DNA from: Streptomyces sp. ISL-12
GTDB lineage: Bacteria; Actinomycetota; Actinomycetes; Streptomycetales; Streptomycetaceae
Assembly: GCF_018614415.1 (NCBI RefSeq)
Contig: NZ_JAGGOO010000064.1
Span: 1 to 47,426 of the forward strand
DNA length: 47,426 nt
Direction: 5' to 3'
Shown here: positions 1-8,016 of the stretch, one piece after another
How positions within the stretch are numbered: position 1 is the first letter of the stretch
Layout: every line of letters begins with the position of its first letter
Notes under the pieces: model-generated
What the model was told of the DNA's origin: nothing
What the model saw: only the letters and a program-made list of their open reading frames with translations
Database searches by the model: none
Position numbers and translations under genes: made by a program

Positions 1-21
1 ACCACGTGAGATGACCTCTTA
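1..21. repeat. Left copy of 21-bp terminal inverted repeat
   Basis: The first 21 bases (beginning ACCACGTGAGATGACC) are the exact reverse complement of the last 21 bases of the window; base 22 no longer matches. The right copy is the end of an IS5-family element directly after its transposase stop codon. Nothing resembling a transposase follows the left copy, so this is either a solo IS end or the outer end of a larger unit. Confidence 0.9.
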
Positions 22-83
22 GGCCCTGACCAGCGCGTTTATATCTTTCAGCGCTGTCAGGGTCTTCCCTGCTTGCACGGCGG

Positions 84-136
84 AAAGTCCCTGGATCGGC
101 CCTGGGACAGACGCGAAAGTCCCTGAAAAGTCCCTG
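84..136. repeat. Three direct copies of AAAGTCCCTG
   Basis: The decamer AAAGTCCCTG occurs at 84-93, 116-125 and 127-136, with shorter TCCCTG variants nearby. The cluster lies just inside the left inverted repeat and about 170 bp upstream of the first gene. It could be a regulator- or transposase-binding array. No function can be assigned from sequence alone. Confidence 0.5.
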
Positions 137-306
137 GGATATCCCTGCGCAAGCAACCTTCCGGGGCCCGGGACCAGGGCCCCAATCCCTCGAAGGGACC
201 GGCGAAGCCACCATTCGGCATAACGTTCAAGGCCCTCTCCTCCGCTCCACACAGCGGGGGAGACGAACGCGGGACGTAAGCTGACGTGATCAGTCAGAGG
301 GGGATC

Positions 307-900
307 ATGGAAGCGCCGAACGTCATCGGAGACTGGCAGGACTATCAGTCCGATGAGTGGGCCGGCCTGCGTGTACGGGTGCACACCCTCACGAGGGGAG
401 TGCCTCCGCAGGGTCGTAGGGACGAGGCGCAGGGGCTGACGTACATCTCGTTCCAGGTGACGTTCGAGAACCACCGTTCCACACATCTCTCCATCGATTT
501 GTGCGACCATCCCCGCCACATTGACGTCCGTGTGGGACGAGACGGCCACGGCGCCTTCGTGGATGAGTACGGCTCCAGCGACATCGGAGGCTTCAACCTC
601 TACCCGCAACGGCGGGCGACGGCCACCGTCTACGCCGCCGCACCCCCCGCGCAGTTGCGGCAACTGGACATCCAAATCAGTCCAGAGATCGACGGTGAGC
701 AAGCGTTCGGATACCTCTGGGTCGGCGGACTTGGCATCCACGAGGGCTCAACGGGAAGGAACTCTCGCGCGTCAGCGGCTGATTCCGGCATGGCCCGCGA
801 GGTGGAACGTTTCCTGGAGGAGACGGCTCCCGGTTCCTGGAGGAGACGGCTCCCGGTTCCTGAAACCACCATGTGCGACCGGGGGCGCCTGCAGCTCTGA
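307..900 (+). CDS. Hypothetical protein with duplication-extended C-terminus
   Basis: A 197-aa protein that I do not recognise. The ATG at 307 is preferred over the in-frame ATG at 286 because an AGAGGGGG ribosome-binding site sits a few bases before it. The first 150 residues alternate hydrophobic and polar stretches like a beta-rich fold; there is no signal peptide or membrane segment. The last part is odd: a 23-bp tandem duplication (811-862) shifts the frame. With a single copy the protein would stop after the residues FLEETAPGS, so the final ~20 residues are probably recent and non-functional. The opposite-strand reading frame over the same bases is a shadow. Confidence 0.6.
   Translation: MEAPNVIGDWQDYQSDEWAGLRVRVHTLTRGVPPQGRRDEAQGLTYISFQVTFENHRSTHLSIDLCDHPRHIDVRVGRDGHGAFVDEYGSSDIGGFNLYPQRRATATVYAAAPPAQLRQLDIQISPEIDGEQAFGYLWVGGLGIHEGSTGRNSRASAADSGMAREVERFLEETAPGSWRRRLPVPETTMCDRGRLQL
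811..862. repeat. 23-bp tandem duplication at a gene 3' end
   Basis: The unit starting TTCCTGGAGGAGACGGCTCC is present at 811-833 and 834-856, with a 6-bp partial third copy. The period of 23 is not a multiple of three, so the duplication changes the reading frame of the gene that contains it and removes its probable original stop codon. Confidence 0.85.
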
Positions 901-920
901 CCTTAACCGGGCCAGCGCTG

Positions 921-1020
921 TCTTCAGGTTTCGAACCCGAGACTTACGCATGACGAGCACGCTAGTGATCGTGCCGGGCTGTGTCGGCTGGTGTTGCCGA
1001 GTACCGTTTTGCCTGATCAG
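921..1020. repeat. Copy A of a 100-nt tRNA-Thr-like (att-like) repeat
   Basis: This segment aligns without gaps to 6341-6440 over 100 nt with about 74 identities by hand count. On the minus strand copy B reads like the 3' half of tRNA-Thr(CGT): anticodon loop CTCGTAA, then the T-arm GGGTTC. Copy A keeps the T-arm but has lost acceptor-stem pairing, so it is not a working tRNA. Integrative elements of actinomycetes commonly insert in tRNA 3' ends; this may be a fossil attachment site. Confidence 0.5.
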
Positions 1021-1192
1021 ACCACCGGTGCAGGTCCGGCGGGTGCCGGTCCGTGTTGCACTGCCCAAAGGCGTCCCCGCTCCCCGTGCGCTCCCCTGGT
1101 GGCTGCTCGTGACCGGCTATGTCCGGTCAGCGACTGGCCCGTGGCTCCGGAACGGTCCTTGTCGCCATCCCACAGACACCTGGCCGGGGAGG

Positions 1193-1384
1193 TCACAGGG
1201 TCCTGGAGAGGGGGAAGTGGCAGTCGAGGATCTTGCGGGCTTCCCGCCGACGGGCGCGGCGGGGGTGGAGCAGGGCGACGCCGACAATGACGATGTAGAC
1301 GGTGATCCAGATACACAGGGCGGTGATCAGTGTCCAGGGCAGGGGTCCGGTCGCGGGGAGGAGGTCGGTGAGAGTGGTGAGCAT
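1193..1384 (-). CDS. Small membrane protein
   Basis: A 63-aa protein with one clear transmembrane helix (roughly residues 15-40, rich in I/V/L/A) followed by a basic stretch (HPRRARRREARK). This suggests a single-pass inner-membrane protein with a cytoplasmic tail. An AGGAGA ribosome-binding site lies 5 bases before the ATG, which supports it as a real gene despite its size. It stands alone, divergent from the operon that starts at 1530. Family not recognised. Confidence 0.6.
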   Translation of the reverse strand: MLTTLTDLLPATGPLPWTLITALCIWITVYIVIVGVALLHPRRARRREARKILDCHFPLSRTL

Positions 1385-1529
1385 GGTGGTCTCCTGGTCG
1401 TTTGCCGGGCCGTGTGCTCCGGCGGTTCCCCTAGATCACCAGACCCCGTGCGCCTCGCCTGGATGAAGGTGGGAGGGCTCTATGTCCAAAACTGCGTCCT
1501 GCTTCCGGCGGTGTGGGTAGGTTCGCGGC

Positions 1530-2696
1530 ATGTCTTCTACGGATGATCCGGTTTCCGCTGATCAGCAGCTCATCGACCATGCTCTTCGGCACGATTTGGT
1601 GGTGTCGGTGAAGCAGCTTGCGCTGTGGCGGCGGGCGGGTTTGTTGCAGGGGCACACGGTGCGGGCGCTGGGCCGGGGGCGCGGGAGTACGTCGGTTCCG
1701 AATGATGAGGCGTTCGGCCTGGTCGTGGCGCTCGCCCGGCTGGCACGGAGGGGTGCCCGGCCCTCGCATCTGGCGCTGGCGCTGTTCGGCGAGGGGCATC
1801 CAGTGCCGGAGGCGGCCGTACGAAATGCCTTCAAGAAGGCCGTGCGGGGGCACGGGACCGGCCTCGGCGAGGAGGATCCGGAGACCGGGGAGGACGAGGA
1901 AGAGTGGGCGGAGCGTGTCGCCGACGAGGTGGTCGCCTCCGGGCAGCGGGTCCGGCTGATTCCCGCGCGGGCCCGGCGGATCGACGAGGGCATCGCCCGG
2001 TACATGCGTGACCGTGGGGTGGTGTGGCCTCCCCCGGAGCTGGCCGGCCTGGACCGGAACCCGGAGCCGTCGAGTCCATCCGGTGGGGAGGTGACGGCCG
2101 CGGCGGTGACCACGGTGCTGCGCGGGGGTGCTTCCGTCACGCCGCAGGGGATCGGTGATGTGCTGCGGGCCATGCAGCCGGCGGGGTGGGGTAACCCCTG
2201 GGCGTCCCTGGCCGAGTACACAGTCGAGGACGTTCCGGATGCCTCCCAGGAGGTGTTCCTCCCCGACGGCGGGATGAGTACCGTCCCCGACGGGCCTGTT
2301 CTCGACACCCTGGTCGGTCTGGCGGTGACAGCGAACCTGAACGATCTGCGGGGCGCCTGGGCGGCGAGCGGGGCGACCCGGGAGTGGGCGCTGGACCTGT
2401 GCGGCCGGGTCGAGACGGAGCTGGCGGCCAACGAGCTGGGCAATGCGGCCTTCGAGTGGCTGATGGGCAGGACCTTCGTGTCGGGGATGGTACTGATGGC
2501 CGAGGTGGGCGATCAGCACTGGTCCCCGTCGGACCGGGCGAGGGACTCCCTGATGCTGCTGCTGATGCGGCAGGCGCTCCGCGATCTCGACGAGAAGGTG
2601 CCGGGCTGCCAGTGGGAGCTGCTCGAGTCCCCCGGGATCATGCCGGCCTCGCTGGTGTCTTTCCTCCGGCCGCAGCACGTCTCAGAGATCCGGTAG
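1530..2696 (+). CDS. Conserved hypothetical protein, possible N-terminal HTH
   Basis: A 388-aa protein with strong actinobacterial codon bias. Residues ~20-75 (VSVKQLALWRRAGLL, then an arginine/glycine turn and a second helical stretch) look like a winged or MerR-like DNA-binding module, but no diagnostic motif confirms it. A Glu/Asp-rich linker (~115-130) precedes an alpha-helical C-terminal half. It is the first gene of a three-gene run: the next ATG follows the stop by 7 nt and the third gene overlaps the second. Function unknown; a regulator or nucleic-acid-binding subunit is a guess. Confidence 0.75.
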   Translation: MSSTDDPVSADQQLIDHALRHDLVVSVKQLALWRRAGLLQGHTVRALGRGRGSTSVPNDEAFGLVVALARLARRGARPSHLALALFGEGHPVPEAAVRNAFKKAVRGHGTGLGEEDPETGEDEEEWAERVADEVVASGQRVRLIPARARRIDEGIARYMRDRGVVWPPPELAGLDRNPEPSSPSGGEVTAAAVTTVLRGGASVTPQGIGDVLRAMQPAGWGNPWASLAEYTVEDVPDASQEVFLPDGGMSTVPDGPVLDTLVGLAVTANLNDLRGAWAASGATREWALDLCGRVETELAANELGNAAFEWLMGRTFVSGMVLMAEVGDQHWSPSDRARDSLMLLLMRQALRDLDEKVPGCQWELLESPGIMPASLVSFLRPQHVSEIR

Positions 2697-2703
2697 GACG
2701 ATC

Positions 2704-3105
2704 ATGGACCAGGGCACTCGTGAGACCGTGGTGGTAGCTGTGGCCGAGATGGCGGTGCTGCGTGCTCTGCAAGTCGCTGGCCGCCGGCTGCTCGCGCGGC
2801 GGAGCCGGGCGGTACGGGGCTCTCTGCAGGCCGTCCCTCCGTGGGAGCTGCATGTCCATGTGCCGGTTAGCGATACCGATCTGGATCTTCTCCTGCGGGA
2901 CGCGTGGGTCATCCCTGAAGCCGTCGGCCTGCCCTCGATGATGATCGAGAGACTGGATCAGCATGTTCGGATTTTGCTCGCTGCCGGGCTCGGGTACCGC
3001 CGGGGCGACTTGATCAAGACGGTGTCTCGTCTTCCGCTGCAACAGCTTGAACTGCCCTGGAACGCGCACGCTGGGACGGATGAGACTCATGCCCCGGGCG
3101 GGTGA
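2704..3105 (+). CDS. Hypothetical protein, middle gene of unknown operon
   Basis: A 133-aa cytoplasmic protein with no signal peptide or membrane segment. The ATG follows the preceding stop by 7 nt with a TAGGA ribosome-binding site overlapping that stop, and its 3' end overlaps the start of the next gene by about 26 nt, so co-translation is likely. The middle (~50-90) reads like a small alpha/beta domain rich in Val, Leu and Asp. Family not recognised. Its size and tight packing suggest an accessory subunit of whatever the neighbouring genes make. Confidence 0.7.
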   Translation: MDQGTRETVVVAVAEMAVLRALQVAGRRLLARRSRAVRGSLQAVPPWELHVHVPVSDTDLDLLLRDAWVIPEAVGLPSMMIERLDQHVRILLAAGLGYRRGDLIKTVSRLPLQQLELPWNAHAGTDETHAPGG

Positions 3106-4300
3106 TCCCGTGGAGCTGAGGACGGCAAGCGTCCTCTGGTATTGCACCGGTGAGACCGTCGAACCGTATGACCATTGCCCTCGGTGTGATGACTTCCATG
3201 ATGTACGGGCTGATCGCAACGGCCGCTACGACTTCATGTGCGGCAGTGACCGGGCGGTCGAGGTCACACTGGTGACCAGCAGCGTGGCCCAGCAGAACCG
3301 GAGCGCCTGGGAGCCGTACCTCACCCAGCGGGCGGTACCCGAGCTGGATCTGGGCTGGCATGTGGTGTTCGCGAGCACGGCGAAGGCGACCTACGGAGGC
3401 CGCAAGGAGAACCCCCGATTCAAGGACGCCCTGACCGTCATCACCCCGGCCCTGGCCGAGCTGGAGCGGCGGGGCGTGTCCCGCTTCGGCCCCGGCACGG
3501 CCTGTATCGAGCAGCCACTCCACGAAGAGGCGTGCCCGTACGGCACCCTGGGCACCGCTGGGGTGACCTTCGGTTGTTCCATGCGCAGCGAGACAGGTGC
3601 CGGCTACATCAGCGCCGGGTTGTTGACAGGGTACGACCAGATGCCGGCTTTCAACCCGGACCACTGGGCCAAGAAGGCTGGGAAGAACCGCCGCCAGGGG
3701 AAGCCTCCGCCGCCTTCTCCGGTCCCGGAACCTCCTCAGATGGGCCCGGTGCTGCGGTCGTTCGATCCGGGCTTCATCGCTTTGCTGGAGGGGCGCCGGG
3801 CCGAGGACGAACGGAAGTGGTCCGAGACGATGCGAGCCCTGTTTCCCGGTCGCTACACCGATGCCGAGCTGTCCGAACTGGCCCACCGGGAGGTTAGTGA
3901 GCGGATCGCATGCGCACGATCCTTGACCTGGCGGACCGCGCTTCCGGCGAAGCCGCCGCCCATCGCCGACGCCGATGGTGGAACGGAGCTGGTGGAGCTT
4001 CTGGAGGTCGAGTTCGAGCTGCACGAGGACCTGGCCCTGAAGCTCAACGCGGCTTCTGACCGGCCGTGCCGAGAGGTGTTCTTCTGGCTCACCTGGATGC
4101 GTTCCTCCGCATGGCACCGCCTTGCCGACCCAGGCCTGCTGCCCCAGCGATCTCCGAACGTACCGGCCGGCATCACTGGCCTCTGGGTCGGCTGTCTGCT
4201 GGATAGAACCCACATCCTGCACTGGGACCGCGACGCTGGCTGGACGCGCCACCCGCTCCCTGACCCGCTGCCCACCCTCGAATTCCCTGGCTGCCCCTGA
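3080..4300 (+). CDS. Hypothetical protein with N-terminal Cys/His cluster
   Basis: A 406-aa protein from the ATG at 3080 (GTG 3110 is an alternative that removes the overlap with the upstream gene). Near residues 20-50 it has CPRCDDFHD followed by a further Cys, resembling a small zinc ribbon. The core (~60-180) carries several conserved-looking Gly/Pro turns, then a Pro-rich linker (PPPPSPVPEPP, about residue 215) and a helical C-terminal domain. No catalytic signature is recognisable. As the last and largest member of the operon it may be the effector; an unrecognised enzyme or nuclease is possible. Confidence 0.7.
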   Translation: MRLMPRAGDPVELRTASVLWYCTGETVEPYDHCPRCDDFHDVRADRNGRYDFMCGSDRAVEVTLVTSSVAQQNRSAWEPYLTQRAVPELDLGWHVVFASTAKATYGGRKENPRFKDALTVITPALAELERRGVSRFGPGTACIEQPLHEEACPYGTLGTAGVTFGCSMRSETGAGYISAGLLTGYDQMPAFNPDHWAKKAGKNRRQGKPPPPSPVPEPPQMGPVLRSFDPGFIALLEGRRAEDERKWSETMRALFPGRYTDAELSELAHREVSERIACARSLTWRTALPAKPPPIADADGGTELVELLEVEFELHEDLALKLNAASDRPCREVFFWLTWMRSSAWHRLADPGLLPQRSPNVPAGITGLWVGCLLDRTHILHWDRDAGWTRHPLPDPLPTLEFPGCP

Positions 4301-4499
4301 CCAGGTGTCGAATGGCTTGGCGGCGTTCACGCATGCGGCCAGCAGGGTGGCCCCACTATCAGTTTGCCGTGCACCGAGGATCCGAACCTATGCAGTTTTG
4401 CCAGATAGGTATCGAACCGACCTGGTACGAGCCGATTGGGACGGTTGGTGTTGCAACATCGAAACCGCCCTACTCGGACTGATGTCTCCGGAATCACTT
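4301..4499. other. No intact gene seen
   Basis: This stretch after the three-gene operon holds no convincing coding sequence. Bases 4380-4460 show a faint resemblance to the tRNA-like repeats at 921 and 6341 (a TCCGAACCT core and a GGTTGGTGTTGC tail), too weak to claim as a third copy. Confidence 0.4.
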
Positions 4500-4860
4500 G
4501 CCAGCACCCCCTGGGGCGATCCACGAGCAGCACCTCCGCTGGACTGCCCCTTCTCGGTGCCGGAGCCGCAGTGCGGCGCGCTCTCTGTCCGACGCAGGGC
4601 CGCCTAGCAGCCTGGACCCGGAGCCCGCGAGCGAGTGCGGCGTGATGCCGCATGCCGGACAGGGCTCTGAGATCCGTCTCCCTCTGGGCATGGTCATCAC
4701 CACAGCGGCACACGCCCCAGCCCTCCGCCTCCACTCGTTCGGCGACCCCATCGAGCACCCCGACCGGCACCTTCGCCGCCCCTCGGCGTGCCGCTTCACC
4801 AAGGCGCTGCCAATCTCGGTGTCGAGGTCCAACAGAGGGACTGCCGCCGGGCCGTCGCCG
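4500..4860 (-). pseudogene. Decayed minus-strand gene fragment
   Basis: Two minus-strand frames each give a short run that looks like genuine protein and join plausibly across a frameshift near 4785: first VPLLDLDTEIGSALVKRHAEG, then AKVPVGVLDGVAERVEAEG and onward through CRCGDDHAQRE. Neither frame is open over the full length. I do not recognise the family. It lies 10-20 nt downstream of another broken minus-strand gene, so the pair may be remains of one operon. Confidence 0.35.
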
Positions 4861-4871
4861 GTCAGGCCGGC

Positions 4872-5133
4872 TTACTTGCCGGCCTGCGCGGTGACCATGA
4901 CCAGGTGCCCCAGCGACTCGACACGGACACTCACCAGCCGGTCGTCCACGCCGGACGGGCCGGACGGCGTGGGGCGGGACGGCTGCCGGCTACCGCTCGG
5001 CGGTCGCCGGCATGATGACGTCGGCCACGGCCTCCCGGGTGACCAGATGGGCGGCTTCGTCCTCGTCCGGCCCGACCCGCTTCGCCATGGTGCCGACGAA
5101 ATGGGCGACGACCCCGCGCACAGCGGCGGTCAC
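4872..5133 (-). pseudogene. Small frameshifted gene, family unknown
   Basis: A GTG at 5133 with an AGAGG upstream opens a frame of 47 residues (including AHFVGTMAKRVGPDEDEAAH) that stops at 4990. A second frame immediately after continues with coding-like residues (VDDRLVSVRVESLGH) and ends AQAGK at a TAA at 4872. The total of 262 nt is one base more than a multiple of three, as expected for one original ~87-aa gene with a single-base frameshift. Alternatively the first frame is a complete tiny gene. Confidence 0.4.
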
Positions 5134-5380
5134 CACCTCTGGAACAGAAGGCCCTGAGGATGCGTGCACCAGAAATGCAACCCTTCTTTCTACTCACAGG
5201 TAACCACTCGCCATACCGGCACATAACAGGATCAAATCCTGCACTCTCTGAACCAAAGGTCTTGTTCGTGGCCATTGCCGCCGGAGAAGGCTCTCCCAAC
5301 TTGGCCCAGGCGGGACGAGATTGGCACGCTACTGCCGGTCACGGGTCGACCTACGGCCCAGCGAACCCGGGAGGGGTGCG

Positions 5381-6079
5381 ATGCTCACGGAGGGATACGG
5401 ATCACGGAAGCAGTGGGAGCCCGTGAATGCCCGCCTGATCAACCTACTGGAGGGGCAGCTCTCTGTACGGGGCCTGACCTACGGTCAGCTGGCGGTGCTA
5501 ATCGGCCGGGACTCATCAACCGTGTCGCGGGCGTTATCCGGGCGAGGGATCCCTTCTCGGGCTGTGACGGAGCTGATGGCCCGATCTCTCGGCCTGGACG
5601 AGCACACCATGATGGCAGTTAGGGGTGAAGCGGTGGCGATCAGGCGGAGGGGTCAGTCAGTTCGAGCCGCCGGGGGACCGCCTGACGGGATGCGCACCCA
5701 CAGGGAGTTTCTGGATGCTCTCCAGGAAACGATTCGAGGGGCGAATCTCTCCCAGCGAGAGATTGGGCTCAGGAGTCACGGCACACTGAAGCGCTCCACT
5801 ATCGGAGCGGTACTTCGCGGCGAGCGCAGTGCGCCACTCGAGCTCGTAATGACGATCATCGAGATTTGCGGCGTCGTAGCCCCCTCAGCCGTTGCCTCAT
5901 GGGAGGAAGCCTGGTGCGACCTCGCAGAACCTGACCGGGAAAGGCGCCGACAGCGGAGGTGGGCGGGTTACAGCCTTCGACGGTACCTCCGCGGACTGCC
6001 AGCTCACCGAAGGCCGTCCGCCTGGGCCAGGTACGTGGAGGAGAGGAACCTCGATGACACCTTGAGGGGAAACCGCTGA
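5381..6079 (+). CDS. Transcriptional regulator with two HTH domains
   Basis: A 232-aa protein from the ATG at 5381, chosen for the GGGAGGGG ribosome-binding site 4-5 bases upstream. Residues ~25-72 (LTYGQLAVLIGRDSSTVSRA) form a classic XRE-type helix-turn-helix. A second HTH-like unit follows at ~108-165 (LSQREIGLRS, then a recognition-like helix). The Arg-rich C-terminal tail could help DNA contact. Double-HTH proteins of this kind occur on actinomycete mobile elements as repressors or copy-control proteins. Its own target is unknown; the broken minus-strand genes upstream are candidates for former partners. Confidence 0.75.
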   Translation: MLTEGYGSRKQWEPVNARLINLLEGQLSVRGLTYGQLAVLIGRDSSTVSRALSGRGIPSRAVTELMARSLGLDEHTMMAVRGEAVAIRRRGQSVRAAGGPPDGMRTHREFLDALQETIRGANLSQREIGLRSHGTLKRSTIGAVLRGERSAPLELVMTIIEICGVVAPSAVASWEEAWCDLAEPDRERRRQRRWAGYSLRRYLRGLPAHRRPSAWARYVEERNLDDTLRGNR

Positions 6080-6286
6080 TAAGGAGTCCTCGCACCCCAG
6101 TCTCCCACCACAGGTTTTGGTGCTTACCTCCAATCCCTTAGCTACTGCTGGAGGAACTGACACAGGGCCGGAAGGGTTTCAAAGGCTCCCGCCCGCGCAC
6201 CCTTCCGCACACCGGCTGCGCAGATGCACTCCCCTTGGACCGAGCGGCACGATCCGGGAAACCCGGCCCGGCCGCAAGAAGGGATC

Positions 6287-6339
6287 GGCTCAGTCGAAAG
6301 CCGGGCCGGACGGTGTCTGACCCGGCTTTCGACTGAGCC
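6287..6339 (-). terminator. 19-bp perfect hairpin beside the tRNA-like repeat
   Basis: Arms 6287-6305 and 6321-6339 are perfectly complementary over 19 bp (GGCTCAGTCGAAAGCCGGG and its complement) with a 15-nt loop. On the minus strand the hairpin begins inside the acceptor-like end of the tRNA-Thr-like sequence, where tRNA terminators normally lie. It may be the original terminator of the tRNA carried along at an integration site, or a recombinase-recognised structure. Confidence 0.6.
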
Positions 6340-6340
6340 G

Positions 6341-6440
6341 CCTTCGGGATTGGAACCCGAGACCTACGCGTTACGAGACCGAGAGCGTTCGTGCCGCTTG
6401 GTGCCGCGCGGTGCTGCCCAGTGACGTTTTTCCTGATCAG
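6341..6440 (-). repeat. Copy B of tRNA-Thr(CGT) 3'-half-like sequence
   Basis: Read on the minus strand this contains CTCGTAA (anticodon loop, CGT), GTAGGTCTCGGG and a T-arm closing into CCCGAAGGCGGCTC, matching what I know of the 3' half of Streptomyces tRNA-Thr. The 5' half (D-arm and acceptor strand) is absent, so no functional tRNA is present. It aligns gaplessly to 921-1020, 5.4 kb away in the same orientation, as expected for a degenerate pair of attachment sites. Confidence 0.55.
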
Positions 6441-6783
6441 AGTATGTGCGGCAGGTTTTCCCGTGCTGCCTTGTGTTGGCGCGTCCAAAGGCGTCTGTCC
6501 ACCGGCTGTCCACCGGAGCACGCCTCTGGGCGGCTGCCAACGACCATCTGCTTGCGCCGGTGGGGCGGCCGGCACCGATTTCGCGCACCGTCCAACGTGC
6601 TTGTCAGAGTCCCACAACCGCCGCACGCGCTCCAGGCGGTGGTCAATGTGGGCCAGTGTGGGCTCGGCCAGTGGACGCGGCAGTTGGCCAGTCCGAACAC
6701 TAGACATGCGTTCACCCTGCAAGCGGAATATCCAAGGCGTTCGTTCGATTGGCCTCCTTGCACAGATCACGGGAGGGGCGCTG

Positions 6784-7719
6784 GTGGCCGAGCTGATGAT
6801 GTTCCGCCGGGACGCAGACGGACGGGATGTCGAACTGACCAGTTCGACGGTGGCGCTGGAGGTGGAATTGCAGCGACGAGTCGAGGCCGGCTTGGAGCAG
6901 ATGCTCGGCATCCGCTTCCTGGCATCGGAGTACCCGACCGGCCCCTGGCACCGGGGACGGATCGACACCTTGGGGTTGGACGAGAACGGCAGCCCGGTGG
7001 TGATCGAGTTCAAGAAGGGCTCGGACAACGGGGTGCTGTCGCAGGCCGTCTCGTACTTGTCCTGGCTGGAATCCGCGCAGCACGAGTTCGAGGCGCTCGT
7101 GCGGAAGGTGCTGGGCGCGGAAGCCGCCGAAGCGATCGACTGGCGTCGTCCACGGATGGTCTGCATCGCTGCCGGCTTCTCGCACCACGACCGGGTGGCC
7201 GTGCAGCGACTGCCTGAGCGGATCGACCTGGTGCGCTACCGGATCTTCGAGGGTGGCCTTCTGGGTCTGCTGCTCGTTGACTCAGCGCCCGGTCTCCCGA
7301 GCGTCACCTCGCCCCGGCGGACCCGGGAGCGATCAACCGTGGTCGACAGCACCCTAGCGACGACGGCGCCTCCTTCGCCGGCGGGAATGAGCCTCGTTCC
7401 GGAGTGTCTGCGGGATCTATACGAGGAGCTGGACGAGGCACTCACGGCGTGGGGCGAGGTGGAAGTGGCGCCCTTGCGGCACTACATCGTCTATCGGCGG
7501 CTGGTGAACGTGGCATCGGTGATCTTCCGACCGAAACACGAGGCGATTCTTGTCTACCTCAGACTCGACCCGGACACGGTCGAGTTGGAGGAAGGCTTCA
7601 CCCGGGACATGCGCGGCATCGGGCACCTCGGGACCGGGGACCTGGAGGTCCGCCTCGTCTCCGCGGCTGACCTGGAGAAGGCGGCGCCGCTGGTCCGACG
7701 GGCTTATGAGGCTTTCTGA
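6784..7719 (+). CDS. DUF5655-like protein with PD-(D/E)XK-type nuclease fold
   Basis: A 311-aa protein from the GTG at 6784 (GGGAGGGG ribosome-binding site 5 nt upstream). Residues ~50-95 carry the restriction-endonuclease-like signature: an acidic residue in RGRIDTLGLDENG, then VVIEFKKG, followed by a helix (VLSQAVSYLSWL). The last ~110 residues (WGEVEVAPLRHYIVYRR to the C-terminus) match the DUF5655 type of domain, after a Ser/Thr/Pro-rich linker. This family has been compared with archaeal NucS-like proteins; a DNA-binding or nuclease role is inferred. It is the last intact gene before a block of mobile-element debris. Confidence 0.75.
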   Translation: MAELMMFRRDADGRDVELTSSTVALEVELQRRVEAGLEQMLGIRFLASEYPTGPWHRGRIDTLGLDENGSPVVIEFKKGSDNGVLSQAVSYLSWLESAQHEFEALVRKVLGAEAAEAIDWRRPRMVCIAAGFSHHDRVAVQRLPERIDLVRYRIFEGGLLGLLLVDSAPGLPSVTSPRRTRERSTVVDSTLATTAPPSPAGMSLVPECLRDLYEELDEALTAWGEVEVAPLRHYIVYRRLVNVASVIFRPKHEAILVYLRLDPDTVELEEGFTRDMRGIGHLGTGDLEVRLVSAADLEKAAPLVRRAYEAF

Positions 7720-7728
7720 TAGTGTTGT

Positions 7729-7932
7729 CAAGCTGCCGCAGTCACCGGCGGTGTCACTTCGTAGCACCGTCGGTCACTGATCAGGGCCCAGATAACGTTG
7801 ACGCGTCGGCGGGCGAGGGCGAGTACGGCCTGGACGTGCTTCTTGCCCTCGGCGCGTTTGCGGTCGTAGAACATCCGCGAGTTCGGGTCGTGTCGGACGC
7901 TGACCAGCGCGGAGGTGTAGAAGACGTACCCG
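7729..7932 (-). mobile_element. IS110-family transposase, C-terminal fragment
   Basis: About 67 residues on the minus strand read as the conserved tail of IS110-type transposases in Streptomyces: DPNSRMFYDRKRAEGKKH, LALARRRVNVIWAL, then CYEVTPPVTAAA and a stop. The N-terminal DEDD catalytic domain and the rest of the element are missing, so it is inert. The cut end at ~7932 abuts about 80 bp of unassigned sequence before the phage fragment. Confidence 0.75.
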
Positions 7933-8016
7933 ATTCTACGCCTTCACGGATACCTGCTGGTCAGATGCGGTTACAGCGCAACCACAAGAGATCATTTCTC
8001 ACAATCGTCTCTCAAG

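Noticed and set aside
19..741. Minus-strand 240-residue frame reaching the left end
   Set aside because: It mostly overlaps the better-supported plus-strand gene at 307-900, has no ribosome-binding site and unbalanced composition; its stop falling in the terminal repeat is a coincidence of TTA in that repeat.
4498..5157. 219-residue plus-strand frame
   Set aside because: Composition is Pro/Arg-rich without motifs and it runs opposite better protein-like minus-strand fragments.
5205..5260. Second tRNA-like T-arm (GGATCAAATCC) with ACCA downstream
   Set aside because: The loop is one base short and no anticodon arm or acceptor pairing is found.
6287..6470. Possible functional tRNA-Thr gene on the minus strand
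   Set aside because: Only the anticodon loop and T-arm half is present; no D-arm or matching 5' acceptor strand follows, so it cannot fold as a tRNA.
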